The notes beneath the pieces were generated by a model. It ran no database searches. It was given only the letters and a program-made list of their open reading frames with translations, and was not told the DNA's origin. 64,000 nucleotides of DNA from CAWCDJ01 sp963836015 (lineage in GTDB: Bacteria > Acidobacteriota > Terriglobia > Bryobacterales > Bryobacteraceae), in NCBI GenBank assembly GCA_963836015.1, contig CAWIIF010000001.1, positions 1-64,000 of the forward strand, given 5' to 3'. Within the stretch, counting starts at the first letter, position 1, and each line of letters begins with the position of its first letter. Shown here one piece after another: positions 24,848 through 33,627 of this stretch. Both the position numbers and the translations under genes were made by a program.

Positions 24848-25564
24848 TCAGGACGTGATCCGTTTCTTCCGCAAGCAGCCAACGAACACACCGAAGGCAC
24901 CGAGCACCATCAACACGGTATTTGGTTCCGGAATTGTGGGGTTCGGAGTCGCTGTAATCTGCGCGGAGTAGGTGTTGGTAACGTGTCCAACACTCCCCAA
25001 AGCCGCAAGGACCTGTTGGTACGACATCGTGTTGAATTGGGACGTAAAGGTGCCCGTCCAAGTCGACAAACCATCACTCGTAACACCAGAGAACGAGAAT
25101 GTCGCTGTCGAAGAATGGGCAGTCACATTGGTAAAAGTGAAGGGAGAGCCAGCCAGCGTGCAGCTTTGGCCGGCGGCCGCCGCTAGTCCACATTGCGCCG
25201 GTGTAGAGAACCCCAGCGGGATGAAATTGATCAGCAGATCCGGTAGCGTGGGGTCCGCGTCAAAAGCGATGAACAGTGTGTTCGCAAAGCCAGCACCGTC
25301 CACCACCTCCGGCGGATTGCTCAGGTTCTGTATCGATATGGTCGTTCCGGCGAGGCCGGCGAAAGACCCGCTCGCCGATCCAATCCCCGCCTTGTTCGGG
25401 ACCGAGGCGAGCGAAGTCCAGTCGATGGTCTGAGGGGGCCCGGTTGCAACGGTTAGGCTCCCACCGAAATCGAAACTTCCGAAGATTGGAGAAGCGGACA
25501 GCGTCGTCGCCGAAAGGAGCACGACGGCGGCGAGCATGAGCAGAAAACGTGAATTCCTAAACAC
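24848..25564 (-). CDS. PEP-CTERM sorting-signal exported protein
   Basis: 238 residues from a GTG at 25564 with GGAGG upstream (spacing rather long). Signal peptide 1-24 (FLLMLAAVVLLSATTLSAS). The mature region is Ser/Thr/Gly-rich and probably beta-structured, with one Cys pair (QCGLAAAAGQSC). The C-terminus is a classic PEP-CTERM signal: IPEPNTVLMVLGAFGVFVG, then CLRKKRITS. Such proteins are processed by an exosortase and placed on or outside the outer membrane, often in bacteria that make exopolysaccharide. No exosortase is in the window. A strong terminator follows the gene. Confidence 0.85.
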   Translation of the reverse strand: MFRNSRFLLMLAAVVLLSATTLSASPIFGSFDFGGSLTVATGPPQTIDWTSLASVPNKAGIGSASGSFAGLAGTTISIQNLSNPPEVVDGAGFANTLFIAFDADPTLPDLLINFIPLGFSTPAQCGLAAAAGQSCTLAGSPFTFTNVTAHSSTATFSFSGVTSDGLSTWTGTFTSQFNTMSYQQVLAALGSVGHVTNTYSAQITATPNPTIPEPNTVLMVLGAFGVFVGCLRKKRITS

Positions 25565-25918
25565 TTTAATTTGAGCCTCCGAAGTTGAGCTGGCTGGCTA
25601 TGCACCTTACCTAAAGACAATCATCTAAGGTTAACAGTCACCAGACGTTTGAGTATGCAATAGAAGTGGGGTGGAGATCTGTATGCTAACTTACAGCCGG
25701 ATGAAATTGAGTGCGGGAGATCACCAGAACCAAAGCCAAAAATGGTACTGGTATCCCAGCTCCTCACGCCTGGTAAGGTTGGCCCGTTGCCCGGGACAAC
25801 TTCACGGATAGAGTAGCGGAAAGCCCTGCTAAAGCGCTGAGGATATATCCGTTAAACAAATGGTAAATAATGGTTTAGGCTTGATGTTGCGGGTTATCAA
25901 CCGATCCGCGTGTTCCAA
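25565..25918. other. Intergenic region, no gene seen
   Basis: 354 bases between two minus-strand genes, less GC-rich than the coding regions. It must hold the PEP-CTERM promoter, since the upstream gene ends at 25919, but no -35/-10 pair stands out. No hairpin terminator for the FAD oxidase gene and no coding frame was found. Confidence 0.6.
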
Positions 25919-27574
25919 TTACTTTAGTTCTAGAACGTTTTGTTTTTCGATGTCTGCGTCGGTCCGGCCTTGTCCTTGGGACACATAACGGTTCCTGGCA
26001 AGGATGTCATTTGGATCGACGGCGCTCTTGATGAGGCGGAGGAATCCGGTGTAGGAGGGGGAGCCGTTCATCGCATCCATGGCATCGATGCTGAGGCGGT
26101 AAGAGTGGTAGCCCTGCGCGGCCAGTGAGTTGAGCAGGTCGTGATAGCATCCCGAAGCCCTCTCGTCTTCGCCGGGCACCTCCCGGTCATAGGCGAGCGA
26201 GATGATGCACGCCAGGGCGCGATCGGTGATCATGGTGAGCGAAATCGCGGGCTCGAAACCGCGGTCGAGAATCAGTTCGGAGGCCAAATCGGTAAGGCGA
26301 GCCGCATGGCCTCCATCGCTGGGTGCGACCGGACTGCACCAGTACAGTCCGCAGCCGTCGCGGTCGGGATGCATGTCCGGCGGAGGCGGCGTCCGTTTCC
26401 GCCAATAGGTGCTGGCCAGAGGGTGGTCGGTGGGGATCCCCTTCATCAAGCCGTATACCGGCTTCAGCACCGCCAGGGTGCGCTCCAGGTTCCAACCGCT
26501 GATGGCCTCGTACGGTTTGGCGAAGAGAGATGCGAGCCGCAGCATCCGGTCGTCCAGAAACTGCAGCCGCTCGGCTTTCCCGGCGAGCGCCCGCCGCAAG
26601 AGCCGGCGCGCCTCCTTCACCTGGGCCTTCGTGCCGTACAGGGCGCCCGAGCCGTTCCAAGACCCGATTTTCAGATCGCGCCGGAGTTTTTCCATGAGCG
26701 GAGCGCGGAGCGGCGTCTGCCCTCCCGTCTCTTCCCAGGGGTACTGCTGCAGCGCCGATACCACTTTATAGTCGTTTGCGATATGGGAAGCGCTGCGGAT
26801 GGTCCCGTCGAGCCGGAGGGGACGCAGCGCGTCGATCAGGGGCCCAAGCTGCCGGGCGTCTTCGCAGCGGAAATAATATGCCTGAAAATATTCGGGCGCC
26901 GGCATCAGCCACATCGTCATGCGCGTGACCACGCCGAAGTTGGATTGCGAGAACAAACCATCGACAACCGGTCCGACACCCCAGCGGTAGGCCGGCGCAG
27001 CCGCGGCGGCGTCGAACCGCGCGAAGCCGGTCTCAATGATCTCCCCGGTCGGGAGCACGATCTCCAGGCCGCAGGAGTGGGCAAAGTGATCGCCGTAGGG
27101 CGTATGGCCGAAACCTCGTTCCACGGTGTTGCCGATCAGGCTGGATTCCGGACTCGCTCCGGTTGCATCCATCCAGAGCCGCGAGCCCCGGTCCTGCAGG
27201 AACGCGTACAACTGGGCCTGGGTAACGCCGGGCTCGATCGTGACATAGGCGAGCTTCTCGTCGAAATCGAGGATCCGGGTCATGCGGCCCAGATCGAGCA
27301 GTACGGAGCCGTCGGCGGTCGGGACCTTCGATCCGTATCCCCAATTCTTGCCGCTGCTCACGGGATACACAGGAATGCGGAACCGGTTCGCGATGCGCAG
27401 GCATTCCTGAACTTCCGCCGTGCTTTGCGGGCGTATGATGGCAGGAATGCGGTTGCCGGTCGCGAATGTGCTGGTTTCGGCAGCCCGCAGATCGGAACTA
27501 TCGGTAACCACGTGCTCCCGGCCCAGCAGTGCGCTCCATTCGGCCTTGGCGGAATCCAATGCGGTGCGGCTCAT
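25919..27574 (-). CDS. FAD-dependent oxidase, p-cresol methylhydroxylase / vanillyl-alcohol oxidase family
   Basis: 551 residues. The N-terminal PCMH-type FAD-binding domain (about 45-230) has IIRPQSTAEVQECLRIAN, VSSGKNWGYGSKVP, VTIEPGVTQAQLYAFL, GNTVERGFGHTPYGDH and SCGLEIVLPTGE. The C-terminal substrate domain ends with DPNDILARNRYV. TPYGDHFAHSCGLE is close to the pattern of 4-cresol dehydrogenase flavoproteins. Likely action: oxidation of a para-substituted phenol or another alcohol at covalent or tightly bound FAD. No cytochrome c partner gene is adjacent. It starts 8 nt after the upstream acyltransferase-like gene, so the two form an operon. Confidence 0.85.
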   Translation of the reverse strand: MSRTALDSAKAEWSALLGREHVVTDSSDLRAAETSTFATGNRIPAIIRPQSTAEVQECLRIANRFRIPVYPVSSGKNWGYGSKVPTADGSVLLDLGRMTRILDFDEKLAYVTIEPGVTQAQLYAFLQDRGSRLWMDATGASPESSLIGNTVERGFGHTPYGDHFAHSCGLEIVLPTGEIIETGFARFDAAAAAPAYRWGVGPVVDGLFSQSNFGVVTRMTMWLMPAPEYFQAYYFRCEDARQLGPLIDALRPLRLDGTIRSASHIANDYKVVSALQQYPWEETGGQTPLRAPLMEKLRRDLKIGSWNGSGALYGTKAQVKEARRLLRRALAGKAERLQFLDDRMLRLASLFAKPYEAISGWNLERTLAVLKPVYGLMKGIPTDHPLASTYWRKRTPPPPDMHPDRDGCGLYWCSPVAPSDGGHAARLTDLASELILDRGFEPAISLTMITDRALACIISLAYDREVPGEDERASGCYHDLLNSLAAQGYHSYRLSIDAMDAMNGSPSYTGFLRLIKSAVDPNDILARNRYVSQGQGRTDADIEKQNVLELK

Positions 27575-27582
27575 GTCATCCT

Positions 27583-28428
27583 TCAGAACGAACCCGCCAG
27601 CACCGGGGCCGGAGTGGTGCCGATGTGTACCGGCATGGCCTCTTTCGCCGCCTCTTCACTGCGGCCGCAGATGACCGGAGCCAAGGCCAAAAAGGAGCTC
27701 AACTCATCGATCCAGCTGCGAAATTTGGGATTAGGAAACCGGGAATCGAATCGCAGGACTTCCATCTCGCACCGGTACCTGGGATCGAAATAGGCAGGCA
27801 CCTCCGTCCCGTCCACAACCAGGGGAGCGAGCCCGATTTTGCGCAGAATCGGCGCCGAATCGTGGCGGCGAGTCGCGGTGGCGATACCCGCACAGCTTCC
27901 GAGCAGTTCCAACAGTCCGTAGGTGGCCAGGATCGTCCGCAGCGGTTCCATCGTCAGGCGGCGGTCGGGCGATATGGCCCACCCTCCCACTTCGCCAAAG
28001 GCAATGTGCGCATCGCGCGCGTGCTCCATCTCCGCTTCCACGGCCTTCTTTAAGCGAGGGGCCCAGACGAATGAGCGCATCAGCGCGGCATTACGAACCC
28101 AGAGATCGTCGAAATTACGGGAATACGTTTGTTCCAGGTACCGGAGGCAGGCGCACACCGTGCCGTCGCTTCGCAGCGTCAATACATGCCAGCTCTCTTC
28201 ATCGATCGGAAGGCTATGACGTCCGTCCCTGGTCAATTCGCCGGGCAAAATTGCGCCGTCATTCAAGTAAACGGAACCACGGAATCGCTGCATTTCAGCC
28301 AAAAGATTCCGACGTAGGCGCGGATTTTCCTCCACGCGCCGAAATACCCTCGGAATACGCCGGCTCGAAGGAGCGAGGACCGCCAAGGACCCCCCGCCAA
28401 ACCGAAGAAACGAAACGATCGACTTCAC
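27583..28428 (-). CDS. GNAT/LuxI-like acyltransferase-like protein
   Basis: 281 residues from a GTG at 28428 with GGGAGG nine nt upstream. The centre resembles the acyl-CoA N-acyltransferase fold of LuxI/FeeM-type autoinducer or N-acyl amino acid synthases: WHVLTLRSDGTVCACLRYLE, FGEVGGWAISPDRRLTMEPL, ATATRRHDSAPILRKIGL and CEMEVLRFDSRFPNPKF. This is pattern recognition, not a firm match. It may make an N-acylated product oxidised by the FAD enzyme encoded next to it. Confidence 0.45.
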   Translation of the reverse strand: MKSIVSFLRFGGGSLAVLAPSSRRIPRVFRRVEENPRLRRNLLAEMQRFRGSVYLNDGAILPGELTRDGRHSLPIDEESWHVLTLRSDGTVCACLRYLEQTYSRNFDDLWVRNAALMRSFVWAPRLKKAVEAEMEHARDAHIAFGEVGGWAISPDRRLTMEPLRTILATYGLLELLGSCAGIATATRRHDSAPILRKIGLAPLVVDGTEVPAYFDPRYRCEMEVLRFDSRFPNPKFRSWIDELSSFLALAPVICGRSEEAAKEAMPVHIGTTPAPVLAGSF

Positions 28429-28803
28429 CCGCGTGATCCTCCCAATTAACAGGCAGACTACGCCCTTTGAAATTCTTCCCTGGGAACCAGCGCGACGAGC
28501 GTGTGCGGGTGCGGGAGCTAAGAATAAGCGCCAAAGAGCCCAAAAAGAATTCGTCTAAAAATACATTTCGAGGTGATTATGCAGAAGTACCGGTACCAAA
28601 GTCCAACCTGACAATGGTTAGCCTCGAGACCGAGCCACCAGTGATATCACCAAGTGTAAGAATTTGAACTTTTCTGCACGAACCCTGCCAATTCGATAGG
28701 TTATTCAAAACACAAAGGGAGACTTCCCTTTCATTTCGGGTTCGCGTAAAAAGTGCGTGGATCGGGAGGGAAATTCTGGAGGGGACACGCCATTCCGGCG
28801 TGA
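28429..28803. other. Intergenic region with promoter and terminator functions only
   Basis: 375 bases upstream of the acyltransferase-like gene and downstream of recQ (both minus strand). It is AT-richer than the flanks between about 28540 and 28760. It holds a 7-bp hairpin (28714-28731) and a 6-bp hairpin CACGCC-ATTCC-GGCGTG (28786-28802) just past the recQ stop. Short open frames here have no ribosome site or recognisable product. Confidence 0.55.
28714..28731 (-). terminator. Candidate recQ terminator
   Basis: AAAGGGA-GACT-TCCCTTT is a perfect 7-bp stem. On the minus strand the following bases are GTGTTTTG, a broken T tract. It lies about 73 nt past the recQ stop. The stem is moderate, so confidence is limited. 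Confidence 0.45.
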
Positions 28804-30735
28804 TCAGGCAGTCGGCGCGGGCAAATCCTGGCCCGCGCCGCGACGCGCAGATGCCACCACCAGCCGGATCTGCTCGTAAGTGATGTCGGGAGGGAGAGCC
28901 TCACGCAGCGGCTTGAGCCATTGCGAGCCCAGGCGGGAGACGGCCTCGGCGATGCGGCGGTGAGCGTCTTCGCCCACCCACTCGATGCGGTAGTCGAGAC
29001 GGCCCTTCTCGACCAGATCGGCCACCATGTTGACGACGGTCGAAACCTGGCGTCCGCGGGCCTGGGCGATCTCGTCGAAGCTCTTGCCCTCCGCGAGCAG
29101 CCGCATGGTCTCCTCGGCGGGCGAAAGTTGCACCACCTGGCGGGCGGCGGCGCGGGCGCCTTTGCGGAACTGCTCGAACACCGCGAAGATCTCGCTGCCG
29201 TACAGCTCGGCCTTGCGTTCGCCGATGCCTGTCACAGCGAGCAGTTCGCGCAGGTTCGAGGGCTGCTTCCGGCAGAGGTCGTCGAGCGCCGCATCGCTGA
29301 GCACGATGTAAGCCGGGACGGCCGCTGCCTGCGCGGTGCGGCGGCGCCATTCCTTCAGATAATCCATGAGCTCGCGGTCGGCGGGGCGGGGCGCCGGCGG
29401 AGGCGGCGGAGCCGGACGCGCGGCCGGAATCGGACGCGGCACGGCCACCGGCTCGGGCGGCGGCGCCGCTGCCGTCATCTTTTTCTTCTTCCTGACGGCC
29501 GGCTGCTCCCCGGCGGGCTCGCTGACCCACTCCGGCACGTTCCCGCAGACGTCGCACATCTCGCAGCGCTGCCACTTGGGCGTCTGGCCGAAGTGCATGC
29601 ACACCTGGAAGTGGCGGCAGCGCGAACTTTCCGCGAAATTGCGGATGGTGCGGTAGCGCTGCCAGGAGCGGTCCTTCTCTGCGGGGTCCTGAAGCTGGTT
29701 GATGAAGTACGCCAGCAGGGCGGTGTCCTTCAACTGCCAGAGCAGGACGCAATCCGCAGGCAGTCCGTCGCGGCCTGCCCGGCCGGCTTCCTGGTAATAC
29801 TGCTCGATCGATTTCGGCAGGGAGAGATGAATTACCGCGCGCACCGCGGGCTTGTTGATTCCGAGGCCAAACGCGATGGTGCCCACCAGCACGCGCACCT
29901 CGTCGTTCATCCAGCGCTCCTGGTTGCGGCGGCGCGCGGCGGTCTCCATCTGGCCGTGATAAGGGACCGAGGCGATGCGGTGGTCTCCCAGAAAGTCCAC
30001 GGTGCGCTCCACTTCGGCGATGGTGGGCGCATAAACGATGACGCTCTCTCCCTCGTAAGATCGCAGGGCCTTGAGCAATAGCTTCGGCTGCGTCCCCTTC
30101 TCGCACTGGTGCACCACGTAGCGCAGGTTGGCGCGGTGGAAGCTGGCGATGTACTTGTGAGGGTCCCGAAGCTGGAGCTGTTCCAGGATGTCGTGCCGCA
30201 CGCGGCGCGTGGCGCTGGCGGTGAAGGCGGCGATCGGCTTGTCGGGAAAGTGCTGGCGGAGCGAGCTTAGCTGGCGGTACTCCGGCCGGAACTCGTGGCC
30301 CCATTCGGAGATGCAGTGAGCTTCGTCGATGGCGAAAAAGGCCAGCGGAACTTTTTGCAGCCAGGCGATGGTGTCCTGCCGCGCCAGGCGCTCGGGCGAA
30401 AGGTACAGCAGGCGGAACGCGCTCTGCGCGGCGGCGCGCATGACGTTGCGCTGCTCCTCGGCCGGCTGGGAACTGTTGAGCACAGCGGCCGGAATTCCCA
30501 TGTCGGCAAGCTGCGCCACCTGGTCCTGCATGAGCGCGATCAACGGAGAGATCACCACCACGGTCTGCCCGGAGACCAGTGCCGGAAGCTGGTAGCAGAG
30601 GGACTTGCCGCCCCCGGTGGGCATCACGACAGCCGCGTCGTGGCCCTCCATCAGGCTCTGAACGATGCGCTCCTGCATGGGGCGGAACGAATCGTAGCCC
30701 CAGTAGCGCTTCAATGCGGCGTAGAGGTCTTGCAC
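28804..30735 (-). CDS. recQ: ATP-dependent DNA helicase RecQ
   Basis: 643 residues. Superfamily 2 motifs: MPTGGGKSLCYQLPAL (Walker A), FFAIDEAHCISEWGHEF (DEAH), FTASATRRV, and QYYQEAGRAGRDG (motif VI). The zinc-binding region has CRHFQVCMHFG and CEMCDVCG. A Pro/Ala-rich linker leads to an HRDC domain (about 455-530) and a C-terminal helix-turn-helix (AEGKSFDEIAQARGRQVST). It unwinds DNA with 3'-5' polarity in recombination and fork repair. It is the last gene of a minus-strand run ruvA-ruvB-folK-recQ, 6 nt after folK. Confidence 0.95.
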   Translation of the reverse strand: MQDLYAALKRYWGYDSFRPMQERIVQSLMEGHDAAVVMPTGGGKSLCYQLPALVSGQTVVVISPLIALMQDQVAQLADMGIPAAVLNSSQPAEEQRNVMRAAAQSAFRLLYLSPERLARQDTIAWLQKVPLAFFAIDEAHCISEWGHEFRPEYRQLSSLRQHFPDKPIAAFTASATRRVRHDILEQLQLRDPHKYIASFHRANLRYVVHQCEKGTQPKLLLKALRSYEGESVIVYAPTIAEVERTVDFLGDHRIASVPYHGQMETAARRRNQERWMNDEVRVLVGTIAFGLGINKPAVRAVIHLSLPKSIEQYYQEAGRAGRDGLPADCVLLWQLKDTALLAYFINQLQDPAEKDRSWQRYRTIRNFAESSRCRHFQVCMHFGQTPKWQRCEMCDVCGNVPEWVSEPAGEQPAVRKKKKMTAAAPPPEPVAVPRPIPAARPAPPPPPAPRPADRELMDYLKEWRRRTAQAAAVPAYIVLSDAALDDLCRKQPSNLRELLAVTGIGERKAELYGSEIFAVFEQFRKGARAAARQVVQLSPAEETMRLLAEGKSFDEIAQARGRQVSTVVNMVADLVEKGRLDYRIEWVGEDAHRRIAEAVSRLGSQWLKPLREALPPDITYEQIRLVVASARRGAGQDLPAPTA

Positions 30736-30741
30736 CTGGAA

Positions 30742-31224
30742 CTACGAGTGTAACAGCCGGAGCTTTTCGGGAGGCGCGGCGTCGAGCATCTCGCGCACGG
30801 AGCGGTGCGTGAGCGGGTGGCGCAGATCGGGAGCGAGGTCGGCCAGGGGGGCGAGCACGAAGCGGCGCTCGGCCATCCGCGGATGGGGCACTTCCAGGCG
30901 TGCTGTGCGGATCACGGCGCTCCCATAAAGCAGGATGTCGATATCGATGGTGCGCGGCCCTTTAGGCACGGTGCGCACACGGCCGAGCTCGCGCTCGATC
31001 TTGCCGATGCGCGAAAGCAGCTGCATGGGGAAGAGCGTGGTTTCGGCCTCGGCCACCAGGTTGAGAAACCAGCGCTGGTCGGTGTAATCGAGCGGCTCGG
31101 TCTCGTAGATGGGGGACGTGCGAAGGACGCGGCAGCCGGGGGCGGAAAGCCGGTCGAGGGCATCGCGCAGATTGGATTCGCGGTCGCCGATATTGGAGCC
31201 CAGACTGAGGTATACGAGTTTCAG
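30742..31224 (-). CDS. folK: 2-amino-4-hydroxy-6-hydroxymethyldihydropteridine pyrophosphokinase, apparent CTG start
   Basis: 160 residues, the family's usual length, when read from CTG at 31224, whose bases overlap the ruvB stop (CTGA). No ATG, GTG or TTG is available in frame near the expected N-terminus. The first in-frame ATG at 31056 would remove the substrate-binding VYLSLGSNIGDRESNL and TSPIYETEP segments. The rest is standard: DQRWFLNLVAEAE, PKGPRTIDIDILLYG, PHPRMAERRFVLAPLADLAP. It transfers pyrophosphate from ATP to the pterin in folate synthesis. Translation is probably coupled to ruvB. Confidence 0.88.
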   Translation of the reverse strand: MKLVYLSLGSNIGDRESNLRDALDRLSAPGCRVLRTSPIYETEPLDYTDQRWFLNLVAEAETTLFPMQLLSRIGKIERELGRVRTVPKGPRTIDIDILLYGSAVIRTARLEVPHPRMAERRFVLAPLADLAPDLRHPLTHRSVREMLDAAPPEKLRLLHS

Positions 31225-32249
31225 AACAGCCCCGGCTGCACGTCGCTGCCGGCCCGCCGCTTCACCTTGAAATAATCGTACGCCTGCTCGGTGGCTACGC
31301 GCCCGCGCGGTGTGCGGTTGAGGAAGCCGAGCTGGATCAGGTACGGCTCGTAGACCTCCTCGATGGTGTCGGCCTCTTCGGAAATGGAGGCCGCGATGGT
31401 GTTCACGCCGACCGGTCCGCCGCGGTATTTCTCGAGAATCGTCAGCATGATCTTCTGGTCGATCTCGTCGAGGCCGTAGCGGTCCACGTCCAGCAGGTTG
31501 AGCGCCGTCTGCGCCACCGGCTGGGTGATGCGGCCGTCGGCGCGCACCTGGGCATAGTCGCGGACGCGCCGCAGCAGGCGGTTGGCGATGCGCGGAGTGC
31601 CCCGGCAGCGGCGGGAGATTTCGTCGGCCGCGCCGTCTTCGATCTCGACGGCCAGCAGTTTGGCCGAGCGGTTCACGATGGTCTTCAACTCCGCGGTGGT
31701 GTAGGGATCGAGCCGCAGCACCAGGCCGAACCGGCCGCGCAAAGGAGCGCTCACCAGGCCCTGCCGCGTGGTGGCGCCGATGGCCGTGAACTTCGGCATG
31801 GGGAGCGAGACGGTGCGCGCGCCCGGGCCGGTGCCGACCAGGATGTCCACGCGGAAATCCTCGAGCGCCGAGTAGAGCATCTCTTCCACGTCCGGCAGCA
31901 GGCGGTGGATTTCATCGATGAAGAAGACCTGGTGCAGGCGGACGTTGCTGAGGATGCCGGTGAGGTCTAGCTTCTTCTGCAGCACCGGCCCCGAGGTGGT
32001 GGTGAACGGCACTTCCAGTTCTTCGGAGATGATGGAGGCGAGCGTGGTTTTACCCAGGCCGGGCGGACCGTATAGCAGCACGTGGTCCATCGCCTCGCCG
32101 CGCATGCGGGCGGCTTGAATGGCGATGGAGAGGTTCTCCTTCAACTTGGGTTGTCCGGTGAAATCCGCCAGTCGGCGCGGGCGGAGGCCCGCTTCAAACT
32201 GCAAATCCTCGGCCTGGCGGTCACCGGAAATCAGTTCCCGGTCGGGCAT
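31221..32249 (-). CDS. ruvB: Holliday junction branch migration ATPase RuvB
   Basis: 342 residues, normal length. GPPGLGKTTLASIISEEL (Walker A), FFIDEIHRLLPDVEE (Walker B), IGATTRQGLVSAPLRGRFG (sensor and arginine finger) and a C-terminal winged helix with GFLNRTPRGRVATEQAYDYF. It forms the hexameric motor that drives branch migration with RuvA, encoded just upstream. ruvC is not in the window. Its stop overlaps the presumed folK start. Confidence 0.97.
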   Translation of the reverse strand: MPDRELISGDRQAEDLQFEAGLRPRRLADFTGQPKLKENLSIAIQAARMRGEAMDHVLLYGPPGLGKTTLASIISEELEVPFTTTSGPVLQKKLDLTGILSNVRLHQVFFIDEIHRLLPDVEEMLYSALEDFRVDILVGTGPGARTVSLPMPKFTAIGATTRQGLVSAPLRGRFGLVLRLDPYTTAELKTIVNRSAKLLAVEIEDGAADEISRRCRGTPRIANRLLRRVRDYAQVRADGRITQPVAQTALNLLDVDRYGLDEIDQKIMLTILEKYRGGPVGVNTIAASISEEADTIEEVYEPYLIQLGFLNRTPRGRVATEQAYDYFKVKRRAGSDVQPGLF

Positions 32250-32261
32250 TGTGCTACCAGC

Positions 32262-32855
32262 TTACCGTACCAGTTCGAGAGCCCGGCGAAAGAGCGGCTC
32301 GAACTCGGCGGCGGGTCCGGCGGCCTTGGCCTTGCGCACCGCGCCTTCCGCCTGCGGCCGGCCGCAGCCCAGGTTGAGGAGGGCCGAGAGCACATCCTGC
32401 TCCACCGGCGAGAGGGTCGGCGCGGCAGCCGATTGCGGCTCTTCGCCGGTGGCCGCGGGGAGTTTGTCGCGGAGTTCCAGCACCATGCGCTCCGCCGTCT
32501 TCTTGCCGATGCCCGGGATGCGGACCAGGCGATCCACCTCGCCGCGGCGGATGGAGCCGATCAGGTCGGGCGCGGTCATGCCGGAGAGAATCGTCACCGC
32601 CAGCTTGGGCCCGATGCCGCTCACCCCGATCAGCTTCTCGAACAGGCCCTTCTCGTCCTGCGTCAGGAAGCCGTAAAGGGACAGCGCATCTTCGCGGACG
32701 TGGGTATGCACGCGCAGGCGCACTTCCGCACCGGGGTCGGGCAGGTGCGTGAAGGTGGACACCGGGATGGTGACGTCGTAGCCTACGCCGCCCGTCTCCA
32801 CGATGACCTGGTTGGGGTGCTTCTCGAGCAGCACCCCGCGCAGCAGAGCAATCAT
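32262..32855 (-). CDS. ruvA: Holliday junction DNA-binding protein RuvA
   Basis: 197 residues. The OB-fold N-terminal domain is MIALLRGVLLEKHPNQVIVE; two helix-hairpin-helix motifs are KLIGVSGIGPKLAVTIL and RIPGIGKKTAERMVLELRDK; the C-terminal three-helix domain after a Pro/Ala linker contacts RuvB. It lies 12 nt before ruvB in the same transcript and is divergent from rsmE. Confidence 0.96.
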   Translation of the reverse strand: MIALLRGVLLEKHPNQVIVETGGVGYDVTIPVSTFTHLPDPGAEVRLRVHTHVREDALSLYGFLTQDEKGLFEKLIGVSGIGPKLAVTILSGMTAPDLIGSIRRGEVDRLVRIPGIGKKTAERMVLELRDKLPAATGEEPQSAAAPTLSPVEQDVLSALLNLGCGRPQAEGAVRKAKAAGPAAEFEPLFRRALELVR

Positions 32856-32881
32856 AAACTCGATTGTAGTGAAATAGGATC

Positions 32882-33601
32882 TTGGCCAGGCGAAGATTTT
32901 TCGTAGATGCCGTAAGCGGCGGAATGGCGGAGTTGCTCGGCGACGATGCGGGGCACCTGGCGCGCGTGCTGCGCGCGCAGCCCGGACAGGTCTATGAGAT
33001 CTCCGACCGGCGTGCCGCTTACCTGGCGGAGATCGTGGAAGCGCAGCCGGCGCGCGTGACGTTCCGCGTGCTCGAGCCCGTGGAATCGAAGGCCCCGCCG
33101 CTGCGGGTCACACTGTGCGCGGCTCTGGTCAAGTTCGACCGCTTCGAGTGGATCGTCGAGAAGGCCACCGAGCTGGGGGTCGAGCGCATCGTACCGGTGG
33201 AGGCGGCGCGGTCGGAAAGAGGTCTCTACGAAGCCTCGCGCAAGCGCGCCGGGCGGTGGGACCGGGTGGCCAAAGAGAGCAGCCAGCAATCCCGGCGGCT
33301 GCAGGCGCCCGAGATCCGCCCGGCGGTACGCTTTGCCGAGAGCCTCGCAGAAGCCGCGGAGTTGCGCTATTTCCTGGAAGAAGCCGCGGCCCCGCCCCTG
33401 TGGCGGATGCTGCCGGAAATCCGCACGCCGGACGCAACCGCGGCGCTGCTCGTCGGACCGGAAGGCGGCTGGACGGACGCCGAACGCGAGCGCGCGGGAG
33501 CGGCGGGCTGGCAGCCGGTATCCCTTTCCACGCAGATTTTACGGGCGGAGACCGCGGCGGCGGCGGCCGTCGCCATCCTGGTGAATGCCTGGATGCAATA
33601 A
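32882..33601 (+). CDS. rsmE: 16S rRNA (uracil-1498-N3)-methyltransferase
   Basis: 239 residues from a TTG at 32882 (AGGA just upstream; no ATG fits the family N-terminus RRFFVDAV). An N-terminal PUA-like domain (GHLARVLRAQPGQVYEISD) is followed by a SPOUT methyltransferase: ALVKFDRFEWIVEKATELGV, KESSQQSRR, and the knot LLVGPEGGWTDAE, then LSTQILRAETAAAAA. It methylates N3 of U1498 in 16S rRNA with SAM. It is divergent from ruvA with a 26-nt gap. Confidence 0.92.
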   Translation: MARRRFFVDAVSGGMAELLGDDAGHLARVLRAQPGQVYEISDRRAAYLAEIVEAQPARVTFRVLEPVESKAPPLRVTLCAALVKFDRFEWIVEKATELGVERIVPVEAARSERGLYEASRKRAGRWDRVAKESSQQSRRLQAPEIRPAVRFAESLAEAAELRYFLEEAAAPPLWRMLPEIRTPDATAALLVGPEGGWTDAERERAGAAGWQPVSLSTQILRAETAAAAAVAILVNAWMQ

Positions 33602-33627
33602 TGGGACAGTAGAACTGGGTTTCCCGC

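Noticed and set aside
24848..25564. A full exosortase system
   Set aside because: Only the sorting-signal protein is seen. No exosortase or other system gene is in the window.
26141..27793. 550-codon plus-strand frame opposite the FAD oxidase
   Set aside because: The minus strand has clear FAD-binding motifs. The plus-strand product looks like random high-GC translation.
28467..28667. 66-codon open frame in the spacer before recQ
   Set aside because: No ribosome site, no recognisable domain, and it lies in a region that must hold promoter and terminator signals.
30742..31056. folK starting at the first in-frame ATG (31056)
   Set aside because: This would delete the conserved GSNxGDRE and YETEP segments needed for substrate binding, while these are intact just upstream.
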